NCBI GenBank assembly: GCA_003117195.1
Contig: BDSI01000004.1
Coordinates: 1,297,290-1,361,289, forward strand
Direction: 5' to 3'
Source of the DNA: Eudorina sp. 2006-703-Eu-15
Lineage: Eukaryota; Chlorophyta; Chlorophyceae; Chlamydomonadales; Volvocaceae
DNA: 64,000 nucleotides
Position numbers and translations under genes: made by a program. Positions within the stretch are counted from its first letter, which is position 1, and each line of letters opens with the position of its first letter. Below the pieces are notes generated by a model that ran no database searches, was not told the origin of the DNA, and worked only from the letters and a program-made list of their open reading frames with translations. Shown here in pieces: positions 1-12,400 of this stretch.

Positions 1-375
1 CTCTTAAGATACGGCAAATGTACTCTTCCGAGCCAAGCAATATTTGAGCCCGCCGTGGGGCAACCAAAATGTCTGCGTTGAAAGGTAAGCCGTTGCTGTA
101 TGTGGCGCATTCAGGCTCGCGTCGGTGGTGGCTCGCGCAAAAATCAGAGCCCCAACCTAGATTTCACTGTTTATTCAATAAACCGTCGTATGTGTTGATC
201 GGCTGTACCGATGGGCGCGTGCCGTACGGCTGACAGCAGCTGAATTTCCGTGGCTTTGCGCCCGCCCTCATCTGGAGGACCTTGTCGACGGAGCTGGTTG
301 GTAGCTTCAGCCGTCAAACGGAACGAGAACTCCTGCCATAGCCTCAAACGACACGTCCGCCGAAGATGGGACGAA
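1..375. other. 3' flank of matrix gene A
   Basis: No gene seen. This should contain the 3' untranslated region of copy A. I found no TGTAA signal on the minus strand here. Confidence 0.4.
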
Positions 376-3300
376 TCAATCGTCGGGCGGCGACGGCGGC
401 TTGTTCTTGTCCTTCTTGTCCTTCTTCGATGGTGGTGGAGAAGTCGATGCGGCCAATTTCGGTGGCGGCGATGGGGGCGGTCGTGGTGGCGGCGATGGGG
501 GCGGCCGAGGGGGCGGCGATGGGGGCGGTCGTGGTGGCGGCGATGGGGGCGGTCGTGGTGGCGGCGATGGGGGCGGCCGGGGAGGCGGTGATGGCGGTCG
601 ACGGGGCGGCGGCGACGGTGGTGGACGGGGCGGCGGCGACGGTGGCGGTCGGGGCGGCGGCGATGGTGGCTGTCGGGGCGGCGGTGACGGCGGCGGACGG
701 GGCGGTGGCGAGGGCGACGCCTTCAATGACGGGGGCGGAGTGGGCGGTGAAGGTTTTGGAGGCGGCGGTGGGGACGCCTTGGGGGGCGGCGACGGAGGTA
801 GAGGGCTGGGCGGCGGCGGCGGTGGCGGCGGCGGCCTGGGTGGGGGAGGATTTGGTGAGGGCGGTGGCGGTGATGGTGGCCGCGGAGGAGGGCTGGGTGG
901 CGGCGACGGTGGCTTTGGCGGCGGCGGCGACGGGGATGGAGGCGGTGGCAACGGGGACGGAGGCGGCGGCGACGGTCTGGGCGGCGGGTTTGGCGGCGGC
1001 TTGACAGGTGGCGGCGGTGGCGGCGGCGGTGGCTTGTAAGCACTGAAGGGAGAGTCGGGCGGCGGGGGGCCCGCGACGAAACCGCAGTCCTCGACCGAAA
1101 ACTTGGTGGACCAGTTGTCGTCATCGAAGTCCTTATCATCCAGGAGTACGACAAGGACGAGCGAGTAGAAGGTGTTGGGGCTTATGGTAAAGCTCTGAAG
1201 GAGTGCCGTACCATCGAACGTCGTAAGCTCGTTTGCGGAGCTGGTCGTCCAGACGAGCGCCTCCGTCGTGGTGTCGTAGATCGTCCACTGTAAGGCCTGT
1301 TTACTGGGGATCTTGCCGTACTTGCTCGTGGCGGCGGCGACCGGTATGGCCGCGTCGAGTGTGACCAGTGCCGTACATGCCAGGGTGAAAGGCTCAGGAC
1401 TGAGAATACTGTCGAAGGTGATGACGACGGGCGGATCTGCTGGCTGGATGGGGCAGCCGAGCAGCTGGATGAAGGTGGGCGTGCTGATGATGGCGCCGTT
1501 GCCCTGATCCCAGGCGTCCACATCGGTCACACACAGCACCACGCGGTACTTCTTGAGGGCGCTGGTCTGACCCAGATCGGCGGCTGTGAAGGTAACCGTG
1601 GGGTTGGGGTTAGACGGGTCCTGGACCACGGTCTGAGAGGCCAGCGGGTTGTCGTAACTCGGATCCGTGATGTCGTACACGTGCCAGATGTAGTACACTG
1701 TGTAGATGTCGCCCGGGTCATAGTTGCTGGCGACGAGCTGCAAGGTGGTGTCGGCGGTGCTGCCGGCGTCGATGGAGATGTCACCGTCGCATGGTACGAC
1801 ACCCGCGCCGCCAGCGACCACGTAATTGCTGCTGACGTACCAACCTCCACCGCCGCCACCGCCACCGCCGCCGCCACCGCCGCCGCCGCCGCCGCTGCCG
1901 CCGCCATTCCATGCCGGGCTATCTGGTGGCGGCGGCGGCGGCCAGGTGTTGCCGCCGGCGTCGCAGACTTTGGCGATCGTGCCGCCGCAGCCCACCGGTA
2001 CGGCAAGTGTCGAGATCTTGGAGTCTTCAACGTCGCTCTTGTCGAAGACCGACAGCGTGACGGTGTACGTCACCCCGTCAGCAAGCTTCGTCAGGTCGAC
2101 CTGTACGGCAGCATCAAGGGCCGCAGGTACGCAAGAAATACAGGTGAAGCCACACGTGCGATGGACAAGGCATGTCAGGCCATATCCGCAAGAATGCTAG
2201 GTGCAGGTGCTGGAGGAGCTCCCTGGAGTGCCTCAGGGGCTCCCTGGAGAGCCATGCACAGATAGAGACTTTGCAAGCTTGCTGACAACGAATAAATCGC
2301 ATCGAACGCCATCAGGTAATGTGCAGCAAGGGGCCAAGTCAGCCCAAGGCACCCAGGCAAGCACCATCGCCACTGCGTCTCTTTCTTCACATTCAGCCTG
2401 GCGACGAGATGAGCAGGATGCCACCCGCCCCAGGCGCTTTGGCGGATCTATATAGTCTAGCCCTTCCAGGCAAAGGGGTTGCTGGGAAACGAAATCCAGC
2501 GAGCTTTCAATCAGTTGGCGCCGCCCACGACCCACCGTGACGGTCTTGCCGGTCAGCGTGACTGAGGGGTAGCAGGCGGCGCTTAGCACCCAGTTGTACG
2601 TCAGTACGTCATCCGTGTCGGGATCGTACGACGAGGCTGCATTCAGCGTGGCGACCTGCGGGAGGGACGTCGTACATGCACAGCCATGTTGGGGGAAGTA
2701 GTACGACAGCCAGCAGCCGCAGGGAGTGGGCGGGTCCGACTGATTGTGAGACCTGTGAGCGGTCAGTGCAGTCCAGTGTTGCTATCTTGAAATAGACGCA
2801 ATGCTTGCGGGTCAAACACATCCGGAATTTGGGCCCCCGGGTGTGGAAGACAACTACACTGCACAGTTCTCTGGTACACCAATCCCCCCGGGGGTATAGG
2901 TGTACCCCCGGGGTAAGGAGGGGACCCCTCCCCAGTCCCCACCAACGAGGTCGTCCCCACCCCACCCCATCCCACCCCTTTTTGTCAATGAAGACAGGCG
3001 AAGCCACCCCAAACCACCCGACCCCACCCCAAGACCCCACCCCACGTTCCCACCCCACCCCACCTTGGTGGCGCAGTTGGTGACCGGGTCGGTGGCGTTG
3101 GCCACCGGTTTCTGGTCCACCAGGAGCGACTCGCCGGCGATCCAGACCCACGAGTCCAGGACCTGTACGGCCGCAACGGCGCGGCAACGGCCTTACAACG
3201 ACCACGCTCGCCGGCGGCGGTGCGCAATCAAGACACGGGCTTCGCGGCGCTTCGGGGCAACTAACAACATCCAACGGCTAAAGGCCAACATGCGATGACG

Positions 3301-5137
3301 CATTTGTGTATTCGTTGCATTGCCAAGCATTATCATATCGTGATCCTATGTATGATGACTTCCAGCCAAGTACGCCCTTGGGCGGTGCTCGCAGTCACCC
3401 TGCCCGCAGACGGCGGTGAACCTCGCAGGTCGTGCAGCCGCACCTGGTCGCCGGCGTCCGCGATGGCCAGCTTGAATCGGTACTGGCTGCCCGCCGTGAC
3501 CTGGAAGCCCTGGGTGTTGAGCAGGTTGGTGTAGCCGTCGGCCTGGGCGGGGCGGAACGGACGAAAGAGGGAAGCGGCGGCGGAGGGGGTTAGGCAGCCG
3601 CGGTTGAGGGAGGGAACAAAATGGGCCGTCGCCAAGAAGCCATAAGGCAGTAGTTGACTGCCAGTACTACTGCTGCGGCTGCCGCTGCCGTAAGTAGCTC
3701 CTTCAAGCTGTTGGGGTGGTGAGGCGCCTGCGGCGGGATGTATAGTTGTGTACCCGCCCCGTGCAGGTTTATCTGGGTGACCCACACACCTCGATGGGCT
3801 TGATGGGGGAGACCGTGTAGATGCGGTTGTTGTTCCACAGGTTGGCGTTGGACCCACCATTGACGTTGTTGATGGAAACCTGCGTGCTGGCTGTGCCCTT
3901 GACGATCGCGACGTTGTGGCCGGTGGTGATGGGCTGGGAGACGGGCGCGATGAAGAAGCCGAACACGTCGTTGAAGGCGGTGCCCACCCACTCCGTGTAC
4001 TCGTCGCTGAGGAGGCAGGGGAAGGAGGCCAATAGCATTCATATCTCGATTGCGAAATGGAAAGAAATTATCCTTACGATAAATCAGCCGGTCTCACAAA
4101 ATTCAAGAACTTAAGTCCACTGCTAACGGAATCAGCCCTAACAGGCCCTAATCAGCCGGGAAACGTGCTAAGCCTACGGCAAACGAGCCCTGTAGTCCCC
4201 GCGCCAGAAGTCGGTTGTACCTGCCAAAAGCGTATTTAAACACCAGTAGACCGTCTTTGAGCGCGGTGACGTCGAACTCCAGCGCCACGGCATCGTAAGT
4301 CGTGTAGGCGGGGATGAGCGCGTTGAGGTTGGCGTCTCCGCCGCCACCCACCAGGCCCGTGTAGTAATCCAGGGTGTTCGCCGCACAGTTGCTGGCTGTG
4401 GCGTCGCCGGAGCTCAGGACCAGGGCACCTGCAACATGCACGGAGAGGTACTGTTATCGTGCCATGGACATAATTCGTATCTCTCAATTCCTTGTCTGCT
4501 GACAAATAGTTATCATCAGCAAAATAATTGTTTCTTCATTGCTCAGCGTCGACACGCTAAGGGCCACAGCGCGTGTACTGCCCCGTAGTCCAATGTGTGT
4601 AAGTGAATTACAGTCACCTTCAGTATATAGCATAAATATATATTACCTCTGGGAAACCAGGATGCCATCACGTGCCCCGGCGCCCAGCTGGTATTTGTTA
4701 CGATACCCCATTGCACAGAGGCCGTGTTGCACGTTCCCTTCGTAAACGCTGCATTGCTGATGGTAAGGTTGGGGTTATTTCCGAGAATCATCTGCGTCGG
4801 ATGGACAGGAATCTCATGGTTAACAAAGCAGCTCGTCCAGACTCGTATCAGGCCGGCCAGGCCCAGTCCATTGAGCATGTGCAGCTCAATTGCTGTGGAA
4901 TTGCATCACCTGTGCAGCAACGTTAGCGGCTGGGCACGAAACGAAGGCTCCGCAATTGCTTCCCGCAAGGAGGCGCCGGGAGCCCGCGCCCCCGCTAGGA
5001 ATGTGCCCTTGACGACCGCTGATAGGGTCTGTAACTACTTCAAATCTGTATGAATATACCGCAATAGGAAGCACTGTCAGTGCAAGCACTGACAGCAGCG
5101 AACGCTGCTGCCACGGCGAGTGGGTTGCTCGCATCAT
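376..5137 (-). CDS. Secreted proline-rich matrix protein with choice-of-anchor-L-like and PKD-like domains (copy A)
   Basis: Eight exons: 5137-4910, 4791-4647, 4428-4221, 4006-3790, 3542-3444, 3162-3064, 2655-2536, 2100-376. All junctions are GT-AG and keep phase, giving 946 residues. The start is the first ATG of a hydrophobic leader (residues 1-29, signal peptide); the reading frame further upstream has no ATG. Residues ~75-330 resemble the bacterial choice-of-anchor L domain: TISNAAF, VLSSGDA, a YDAVALEF strand, SDEYTEWVGTAFNDVFGFF, VSINNVNGGSN, then ADGYTN and KLAIADAGD. Residues ~333-720 read as PKD/Ig-like strands (SYDPDTDDVLTYNW, TVTLSVFDKSD, YRVVLCVTDVD). The last ~220 residues are SPPPRPPP-type repeats ending in a Lys-rich tail, expected to be hydroxylated and glycosylated as in volvocine matrix glycoproteins. 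Likely cell-wall or extracellular matrix protein; function inferred. It is not a classical pherophorin, because I see no six-cysteine pherophorin domain. An in-frame polyglycine tract lies at 1840-1912. Confidence 0.85.
1840..1912 (-). repeat. In-frame CCG/CCA (polyglycine) trinucleotide tract in gene A
   Basis: On the coding strand this encodes an almost uninterrupted glycine run between WNGGGS and WYVSSNYV. Copy B has only three glycines at the same position, so the tract expanded after duplication. Confidence 0.8.
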
Positions 5138-5196
5138 TTGTATTGTGCGCTTGAGCGACAATCCATTCTGTGATATTATAATTTAGTGCGCAAGGC

Positions 5197-5204
5197 TTTT
5201 TATA
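5197..5204 (-). promoter_or_regulatory. TATA box of matrix gene A
   Basis: TATAAAAA on the minus strand about 60 bp upstream of the ATG at 5137, a spacing that leaves a 5' leader of roughly 30 nt. Confidence 0.45.
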
Positions 5205-6079
5205 TGGTATCGTGCAGGTCCGCAGTATATGTACGGCGCGTTAGAATAAGTCACACGGTACAACCATGCAAATAAGGTAATGGTGACATCATTTTTCTGA
5301 TTGTCCTGGTGTTGTATTTTTTACACTATTGCCTTTAAATTATATTCCGTAATACTGGGATCTTGATTACGCTCGAAATAAGTTGCAGATCCGTTTACGG
5401 TACTTGCGTTCGACGTCGGTTGGCTGCCTGTAGCCGAGAAGCTGCGGCCATATTACATAAACTTAGCTGTTCCGCACTCCATCTTATTTTTTAATTCATC
5501 TTTGCCGATCATTGCATGGTTTGCTAGCTTGCATTCTAACGTTGTCTCGGTCTTACATCTTCCACGTCGTCTGACGTCATACGTTTCCAGCTTTTTTTTA
5601 ATTTGAAGTCGTTCTGTTGAACTTCTCGTTAGGCGTCCTGTAAAGCGCGTGTGCTACCACCTCATTTCATGCCTTCACTTGAGGGAAACCGTTTAGATGT
5701 GCCCACACAAAATGTCGGTTGCATAACGGAAATCCCGATGACTTCTCTCCTGGTTCCAATGGTTCTTAACTCATAAACGAAGTCATGTCTTACAAATAGG
5801 TTCATCAGTACCATATCATTGCGCTGGCTGTAGTTTTTGTTTACTGTCTGTCTGTCCACCGTATACCGATTGCGCATGTCCGACATTCTGTTTAGCCAAC
5901 GAACCGTGAACGGACCCTATCTGTACAATAGCCATTTCATATGTAACATTGGTTAGCTTGATTAGTTGACCTGGTATCCACTGCCATCTCCACCTTGCTT
6001 GCCACCATCCGTCCACTCCGCCATGTACCCAGCCATATGTAGGCCATAAACAGGGTCCGGCGGACCCGGATTGTACGAC

Positions 6080-6125
6080 CGGCGGACCGAAGGCGGACCT
6101 GAATTATGTGCCTTCCGGTCCGCCG
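6080..6125. repeat. Inverted repeat (hairpin) in intergenic DNA
   Basis: Arms CGGCGGACCGAAGGC and GCCTTCCGGTCCGCCG pair with one bulged base around a 15-nt AT-richer loop. Further GGCGGACC-type motifs lie just upstream (6055-6070). Confidence 0.75.
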
Positions 6126-6642
6126 CAGAAGAACACGAACATATTCCTTGAAATTATGCTATTCTTAAGTATTGTTTGCATCAATTTGAAGTCCTTATCG
6201 TGCAGATTGTTCTGCGCTTTTTTTTGGTCGGTCCTGCCGGACCTGCTTTATAGTCGCAACGTTGACTTGCGTCAACTAACTAACACGATGCTTGCTAATA
6301 ACGTATTATTGTATTAGCGTTTAATCTCCGTTTATGTGGACCGTTTCGCTGTAGGACATTCACTCGGCAAAACCAGAACGTATCCGCGCGCTGCTCTTAC
6401 AGGATCAGCAGCGGGCACCATATAAAACTTGTTCCCTGCTTTATTCCATGAATTTGCAACATGTCGGGTGACCCAGGCGCCTCCCGTACGATAGCTCCAA
6501 CTCGATAAGCCCGCACGCAGGCCGTGACCCGCGACCTAACAAACGCTCCTAAGGTGTTTGCAAACACGAGGGGCGAAGCCTGGTGCCGAAACGGGCTCGA
6601 CGCCAGGTCGCAACACGCGAGTCCGCCGGAGCGTCCGCCTTA

Positions 6643-6716
6643 GGTCGCAGAGGTGGACGAGCGTGTACGGCGCCCGGTCGCAGAGGTGGACGAGCGTGTA
6701 CGGCGCCCGGTCCGCC
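6643..6716. repeat. 33-bp tandem duplication
   Basis: Two copies starting at 6643 and 6676 (GGTCGCAGAGGTGGACGAGC is the first 20 bp) with a short third partial copy. Confidence 0.8.
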
Positions 6717-9426
6717 GGCACCCGATATGCTAACATTTCTAACTATTAATCGATCGGTCCTGGAAAGCCTGAGACCTGCTTATCCTTATGATTATTATCT
6801 TCCAAGCGTCACGTGTCGCACCGGCTGGCGAGCGAGTCGACTCAGGCAGCTATAATATGTTGTACGACTGTCGGCGGCCTGAAGTTGCCCGCCGGTATAT
6901 GCATATGTGGCGGCAAGTGTGCATATGTGTGTGCAGTCGCCGCCGCATCGACCCCATCCCCCTTTGCTACGGGCCCCCCGGCCAATAGTGTCGGGGCAAA
7001 CCGATAGATACAGGACGCCGCTAAACTATGTTACTGGTCATTATGTTTGGAGAATTTCGCCTCGTGCAGAGTTCAGGAGGGAGCTTATTAGTACCGCGGA
7101 GGAACAGCCGAAGTTCTGGTTGCAGCGGCGGGGGTCATCGTGCAGCATGCAGCCGTTACAGGGGGACGATCGGCCAAGCATGTTGTATGTGACCTGCGAG
7201 GCGTCCCCGCCCGTCAAATCAGCAGATTAGTTAGGGCGTTGGGACTTAACTTGATCTGCGTCGAATATACGGCGATAAACCTAAACCTAGGACCAGTGAC
7301 CAAGGCCGCCTCTGGGGGACATACAACCCTACCTTCCGTCAAACCACCGAATCCGAATCCTCTCTTGCACCAAAACGTTGCGGTACAAAGCTGACTGTGA
7401 GTTACTCGTCGCCGCGACGCAGCAGGGTCAGGTGCGTGCATGATGTGCGTCGCACGCACTTCTTACTTCATCAGCCAACAGAATCGAAGGCACGCATGCA
7501 TGCAGCTCCTGGATACCGTAGTCTCCTTGATGCCTCCGGCCAAACGAGAAATGGCGTACGGCCAAACATCACGCTGTACATACTATTTAATGTATGGTAG
7601 GTATTACAGTGGACCCCGCGGGTCATCGGCAAGCAACAGCCGAAGCCTAACCCGCGCTAACCACACACACCCCGCCCGAACAAACGAAGCTGGCGCCCTG
7701 ATATATGTATAGTAGTGCTGCATCAGCGGGCGCCCGTTAGGACCGACCGCGATAGATTAAAGCCATCGCTAGCCGGCCGCTGCACGCACGGCCGCGCACG
7801 GCCGCGCGCTTTATCATTCACGGGCGGGGGACCCTGACGTACGTACGTAGCATCTTAGGACGGATCTCATCCACATTTGTACAGATCAATCATCCCAGTT
7901 TATCATCAACAGTAAAACCGTTGTCACTCGCAGTAAGCAAAGGCTTCCCAGCTCAAATGCCATTCATTATGTACAAATTATCGACGGAGGAAGCCATAAC
8001 ATGACTACACACTCAGTCGCGCTGCAGGCCCCTCCGAAACCGTGTGTGTGTGTGTACGTGTGCATCCCTCATCATCCACGAGCGCGCTGGTGCGCTCGGG
8101 CGCTCCATCACCACCGCCCCTTCAACCAAGCGTCCCCGTCGTCGTTCCTGCAATGGTCGTGGATTTATTTCACTCTTGCGCCTCGCTTCATTTGGCCGTG
8201 GACTTATCGTCATGAGATTTATTTACCTGCTGTACAATCTGAAGGAATGCAGGCCTCCTGCTGCCCCGGGGCCCCGAGTCGCCCAGCACGCACGCAGCAC
8301 GCAGCACGCAGCAGCGCCCATCACATCACGTCACATCACATGACGGCTCACAGCAACAGCCGGACGGAAGTACGTGAGCATGCAGCCGCAACACAGGTAG
8401 GTCGGCTTGCATGCATCGCATTGCATCGCATCCGGGTGTTGTTTGTGGGCCATCAATCAACCTATCAGTGACGATGGCGGAACACATGCGCCTCGCCTGG
8501 ACTCCGAGGATTGCAACCACACACCTCCGTAGTCCGTAGTCTGCTTGCGAGTAACCATCGCCGGGCTCTGCATCTCATCAATCATATCCGACTCAGTAAT
8601 ATATACATCACCAATTGGTTCAGCTCTTTGAGGGACTTGAGCATCTCACATGTACTGCATGTACGAACTAATAACGCGAATGCGCCCTCCTACGCCCCAA
8701 ACACGTGAGTGCACGATCGAACAAATTCACGGATGTGCGAGCGAGCAGATCTCTTTAATGTGATGCGTACGGTATGTACGGACATATAAACGTAACTGTG
8801 TGCTGGGAAAAACGCGCACTACATACGCAATAGCAATCCGAGCAGCCCGATCATCTGGAAATGCGCAGCAGCACCACATCACAACATACCGCCGTGTATC
8901 TATCTACATGAGTTGTACCGACGTCATTACCAGGAACGCGCACAATGAGCTCTAAGCTGCAGACGGATATGTAAGTCCTGTAGGCCTGCGTGGACCGTAC
9001 CGTGTATGTGTAACGGCCTCGCTGCGGGCAGGACACCCGACCAACCCGCCGTATCGCTCGTCCCATGCGGAACCTACACGCACAAGGACCACCACTGACA
9101 TGCTCTATCATCAAGCAAGCGCTGCGTGTATTCCTCCCTCCCACTCGCTCGCTGTACGTCTCGCTGCCGGTCAGAGCATACATGTGCGTGATCTTAATGA
9201 ATAAGCTCAGGCGGGCCCGCCGACGTGTAGGCTATACGGCAGCAACCGGTCGTACGGCACTGAGCAAGCCGAAACGGCGTGACATAGCCCCAGCGCACTG
9301 CTGCTCGCACCCACAGTCTGCACACGCATACATACACATACATCGGGTAGCAAGCTTGCAAGCTGTCGGCGGGTGTACGTTGCTGCGTATTCGCGCGATA
9401 GAATAGATGGATATGTTTGTCACTCA

Positions 9427-12400
9427 TCAGCCGGTCTTTGACGAAGGCGGCCTCGGGCTGGGTGGCTTCGGGCTGGGCGGCTTTGGGCTGGGCGGCTTCG
9501 GTGACGGTGGGCTTGGCGGCGGCCGGCTAGGGGGCGGCGGTGATGGGCTGGGCGGTGGTGGCGGCGGCGGTGGGTTGGGCGGCGGCGGCGGCGGTGGGTT
9601 GGGCGGCGGCGGCGGCGGCGGTGAGCTCGGTGGGGGCGGCGGTGGGGGCGGGGACGGGTTATAGTTGGGGGGCTCTGGAGTGCCAGGTGGCAGGGGCGCG
9701 GACGGCGGGCTGGCGACGAAGCCACAGTCTTCGATGGAAAACTTAGTCTCCCAGTTGTCATTGTCGAAGTCCGAACCGTCAAGGATTACGATGAGGGACA
9801 GCGAGTAGAAAGTATTTGGGAAGATGATGAAGGAGGCAGCGAGGGAGGTCGCGTCGAAGATCTCCTGGCTGGTGCTCGAGTCTGTACTCCAGATCAAGGC
9901 GCCGGCAGAATCACGGACTGACCAGCGGAACAAAATGGTCGTACCCAGGCTGCCGTACGTGGCCGAGGCGGCGGCGTAAGGTGCGTCGGCGTCAAGCATG
10001 ACATTGGCCCAGCAGGCGAGGGTGAAGGGCTCGGGGCTTTGGACGGCGTCGAAGTAAATCATGGTGGGCGGATCTGCTGGCTGGATGGGGCAGCCGAGCA
10101 GCTGGATGAAGGTGGGCGTGCTGATGATGGCGCCGTTGCCCTGATCCCAGGCGTCCACATCGGTCACACACAGCACCACGCGGTACTTCTTGAGGGCGCT
10201 GGTCTGACCCAGATCGGCGGCTGTGAAGGTAACCGTGGGGTTGGGGTTAGACGGGTCCTGGACCACGGTCTGAGAGGCCAGCGGGTTGTCGTAGCTTTTA
10301 TCCGTGATGTCGTACACGTGCCAGATGTAGTACACAGTGTACATGTCGCCCGGGTCATAGTTGCTGGCGACGAGCTGCAAGGTGGTGTCGGCGGTGCTGC
10401 CGGCGTCGATGGAGATGTCACCGTCGCATGGTACGACACCCGCGCCGCCAGCGACCACGTAGTTACTGCTGACGTACCACCAGCCGCCGCCGTTGTAGCT
10501 GGGTGTCGATGGCGGCGACGGCGACGGCAGCGGATTGCCACCGGAATCACAGGTGGGGACAACGGCGCCGCCGCAGCCCACCGGTACGGCAAGTGTCGAG
10601 ACCTTGGTGTCCTCGACGTCGCTCTTGTCGAAGACCGACAGCGTGACGGTGTACGTCACCCCGTCAGCAAGCTTCGTCAGGTCGACCTGTACGGCAGCGG
10701 ATGGAGGGACAGCACCCATGGCAATCATCACGCAGGTGCGGCAACGGCGGCGACGGCGGCGACAACCGACTATCCCAAATGAACTGTACGACCGCAGTCC
10801 ACCGCCGTGCAGCACATGCTGAAGTTGTGCTGTTTGCAAACGCTGCTGGCAGGGTGTGTGCGGCGTGATTTCCTGAATTTGAGAATCGGACACAGGCAAC
10901 CGACAACCAACAACTAACAACCGACGGAACCATTGATGCGAACCACCACGCGCGAGCGAGGGCGCGTCCCGAGCCCCAACTGAACGGCGCGGGGCTGCGC
11001 GGCCGAACTGCCTGCCCGCTCCACGGCCGTGGGGTCGAGTCCGGACAGGGTACACAGTACCTGACCCTGACCCTGGACCGCACTACCTGACCCTGGCCCT
11101 GACCCTGCCCTGACCCGCACGCACGCACGCACGCACCGTGACGACTTTGCCCGATAGGGAAACCGAGGGGTAGCACGGCGCCGTCAGCAGCCAGCTGTAG
11201 GTCAGGACATCGTCTGGAGACCGACATACCCGGCAAGGCAGGCAGGCAGGCAGGCGGGCAGGCAGGCAAGGTGGGGACGTCACGTCCTGCACATCATGCA
11301 GCACGCTGCATCCCAAGGCGGGGATGTACCGCAACAACGTGCAGCACCCAGCTGTACGCACGGGCGACAAGCAATCGGAGACTGCCCTGCGGTACCCAGG
11401 TCCTGTAGGGCTGACTCGATGAAGCCAGCCCTCGGTAGTGTATGTGTTTTACTTGATAAAGCACCCGTACTGTGCTTCATCAAGTAACCCGGGCGACATA
11501 CCGTTCAACGGAACCCGCACGTCTGGCAGGCGGGTGTTTGTTTTGCTCGGATAACCGACACCTGCCAAGAAACCTGCGCACCTGTGTCGGGGTCGTAGGA
11601 GGGGCTCGCGTTCAGCGTTGCGACCTGCACTTGCACGCGGGCAGGCGAGCGACAACACGAGCGAGGAGGGAAGAGTGTGAGCGCGCGGACACGCAGCAAG
11701 CAGGACATCACCCACGATGCAGGCCCTTAATTGTTGAAGGGCCCGCTGCGGCAGGGGTGCAAACGAACTCGGCGGCGGGGCTCTGCCGTCACATCTCAAA
11801 CGGCGTTGCGTGGGCTAGCGCGCATGGACGGACCCGAATTACCGTCTATCTACCAACGCTGTAACGGGTCCGCTGTGACGTTCATTCATTCAAAAACACA
11901 GACCAATCATCCCGCCCAGGAGGGGTTGGGTGCTTGGGTCGGGTGCGTGGCTTATGTTGTCAAAACACCGTCATTACGGAGCCCTGGGCAGCCCTTGGCC
12001 GCGCTCTTCTTCAATCTTCACCCACCTTGGTAGCGCAATTGGTGGTGGGGTCGGTGGCGTTAGCGATCGGCTTCTGGTCCACCAGCAACGTCTCTCCGCC
12101 GATCCAGACCCACGAGTCCAGAATCTGGTGGTGGGGTAGGTCGGCGGCCAACGCGCACACACACCATGGGTGGGCTTCTTGAGTGTTAAACACACACACC
12201 CACACCCCACACACACGCACGCGGGCGGGCGGGCGGTATTTCTAAACACAGAGGCACGCGGTCAGCAGGTCCACGATGCAACGTCCCTCACATACGGTAG
12301 ATACGACTCGCTCCACCCATCCCGAGGCGGCGATCTGCTGGCGAGCGGAATAGCTGACGTGACATGGCAAGTTGCTTACGGCCGAACCCTGGGATACGCC

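Larger units (their letters stand above)
5138..9426. other. Intergenic region between the two matrix genes
   Basis: About 4.3 kb with no supportable gene. The base composition is patchier and more AT-rich than in the genes, and frames are short with biased, non-protein-like composition. It holds copy A's promoter (TATA at 5197-5204), a palindrome at 6080-6125, a 33-bp duplication at 6643-6716 and short GT/CA runs near 8040 and 9320. Confidence 0.5.

Noticed and set aside
376..1039. Long plus-strand Gly-rich reading frames opposite the proline tail of gene A
   Set aside because: They are antisense shadows of the CCG/GGC-rich proline repeats; the minus-strand frame has a signal peptide, domains and phased exons.
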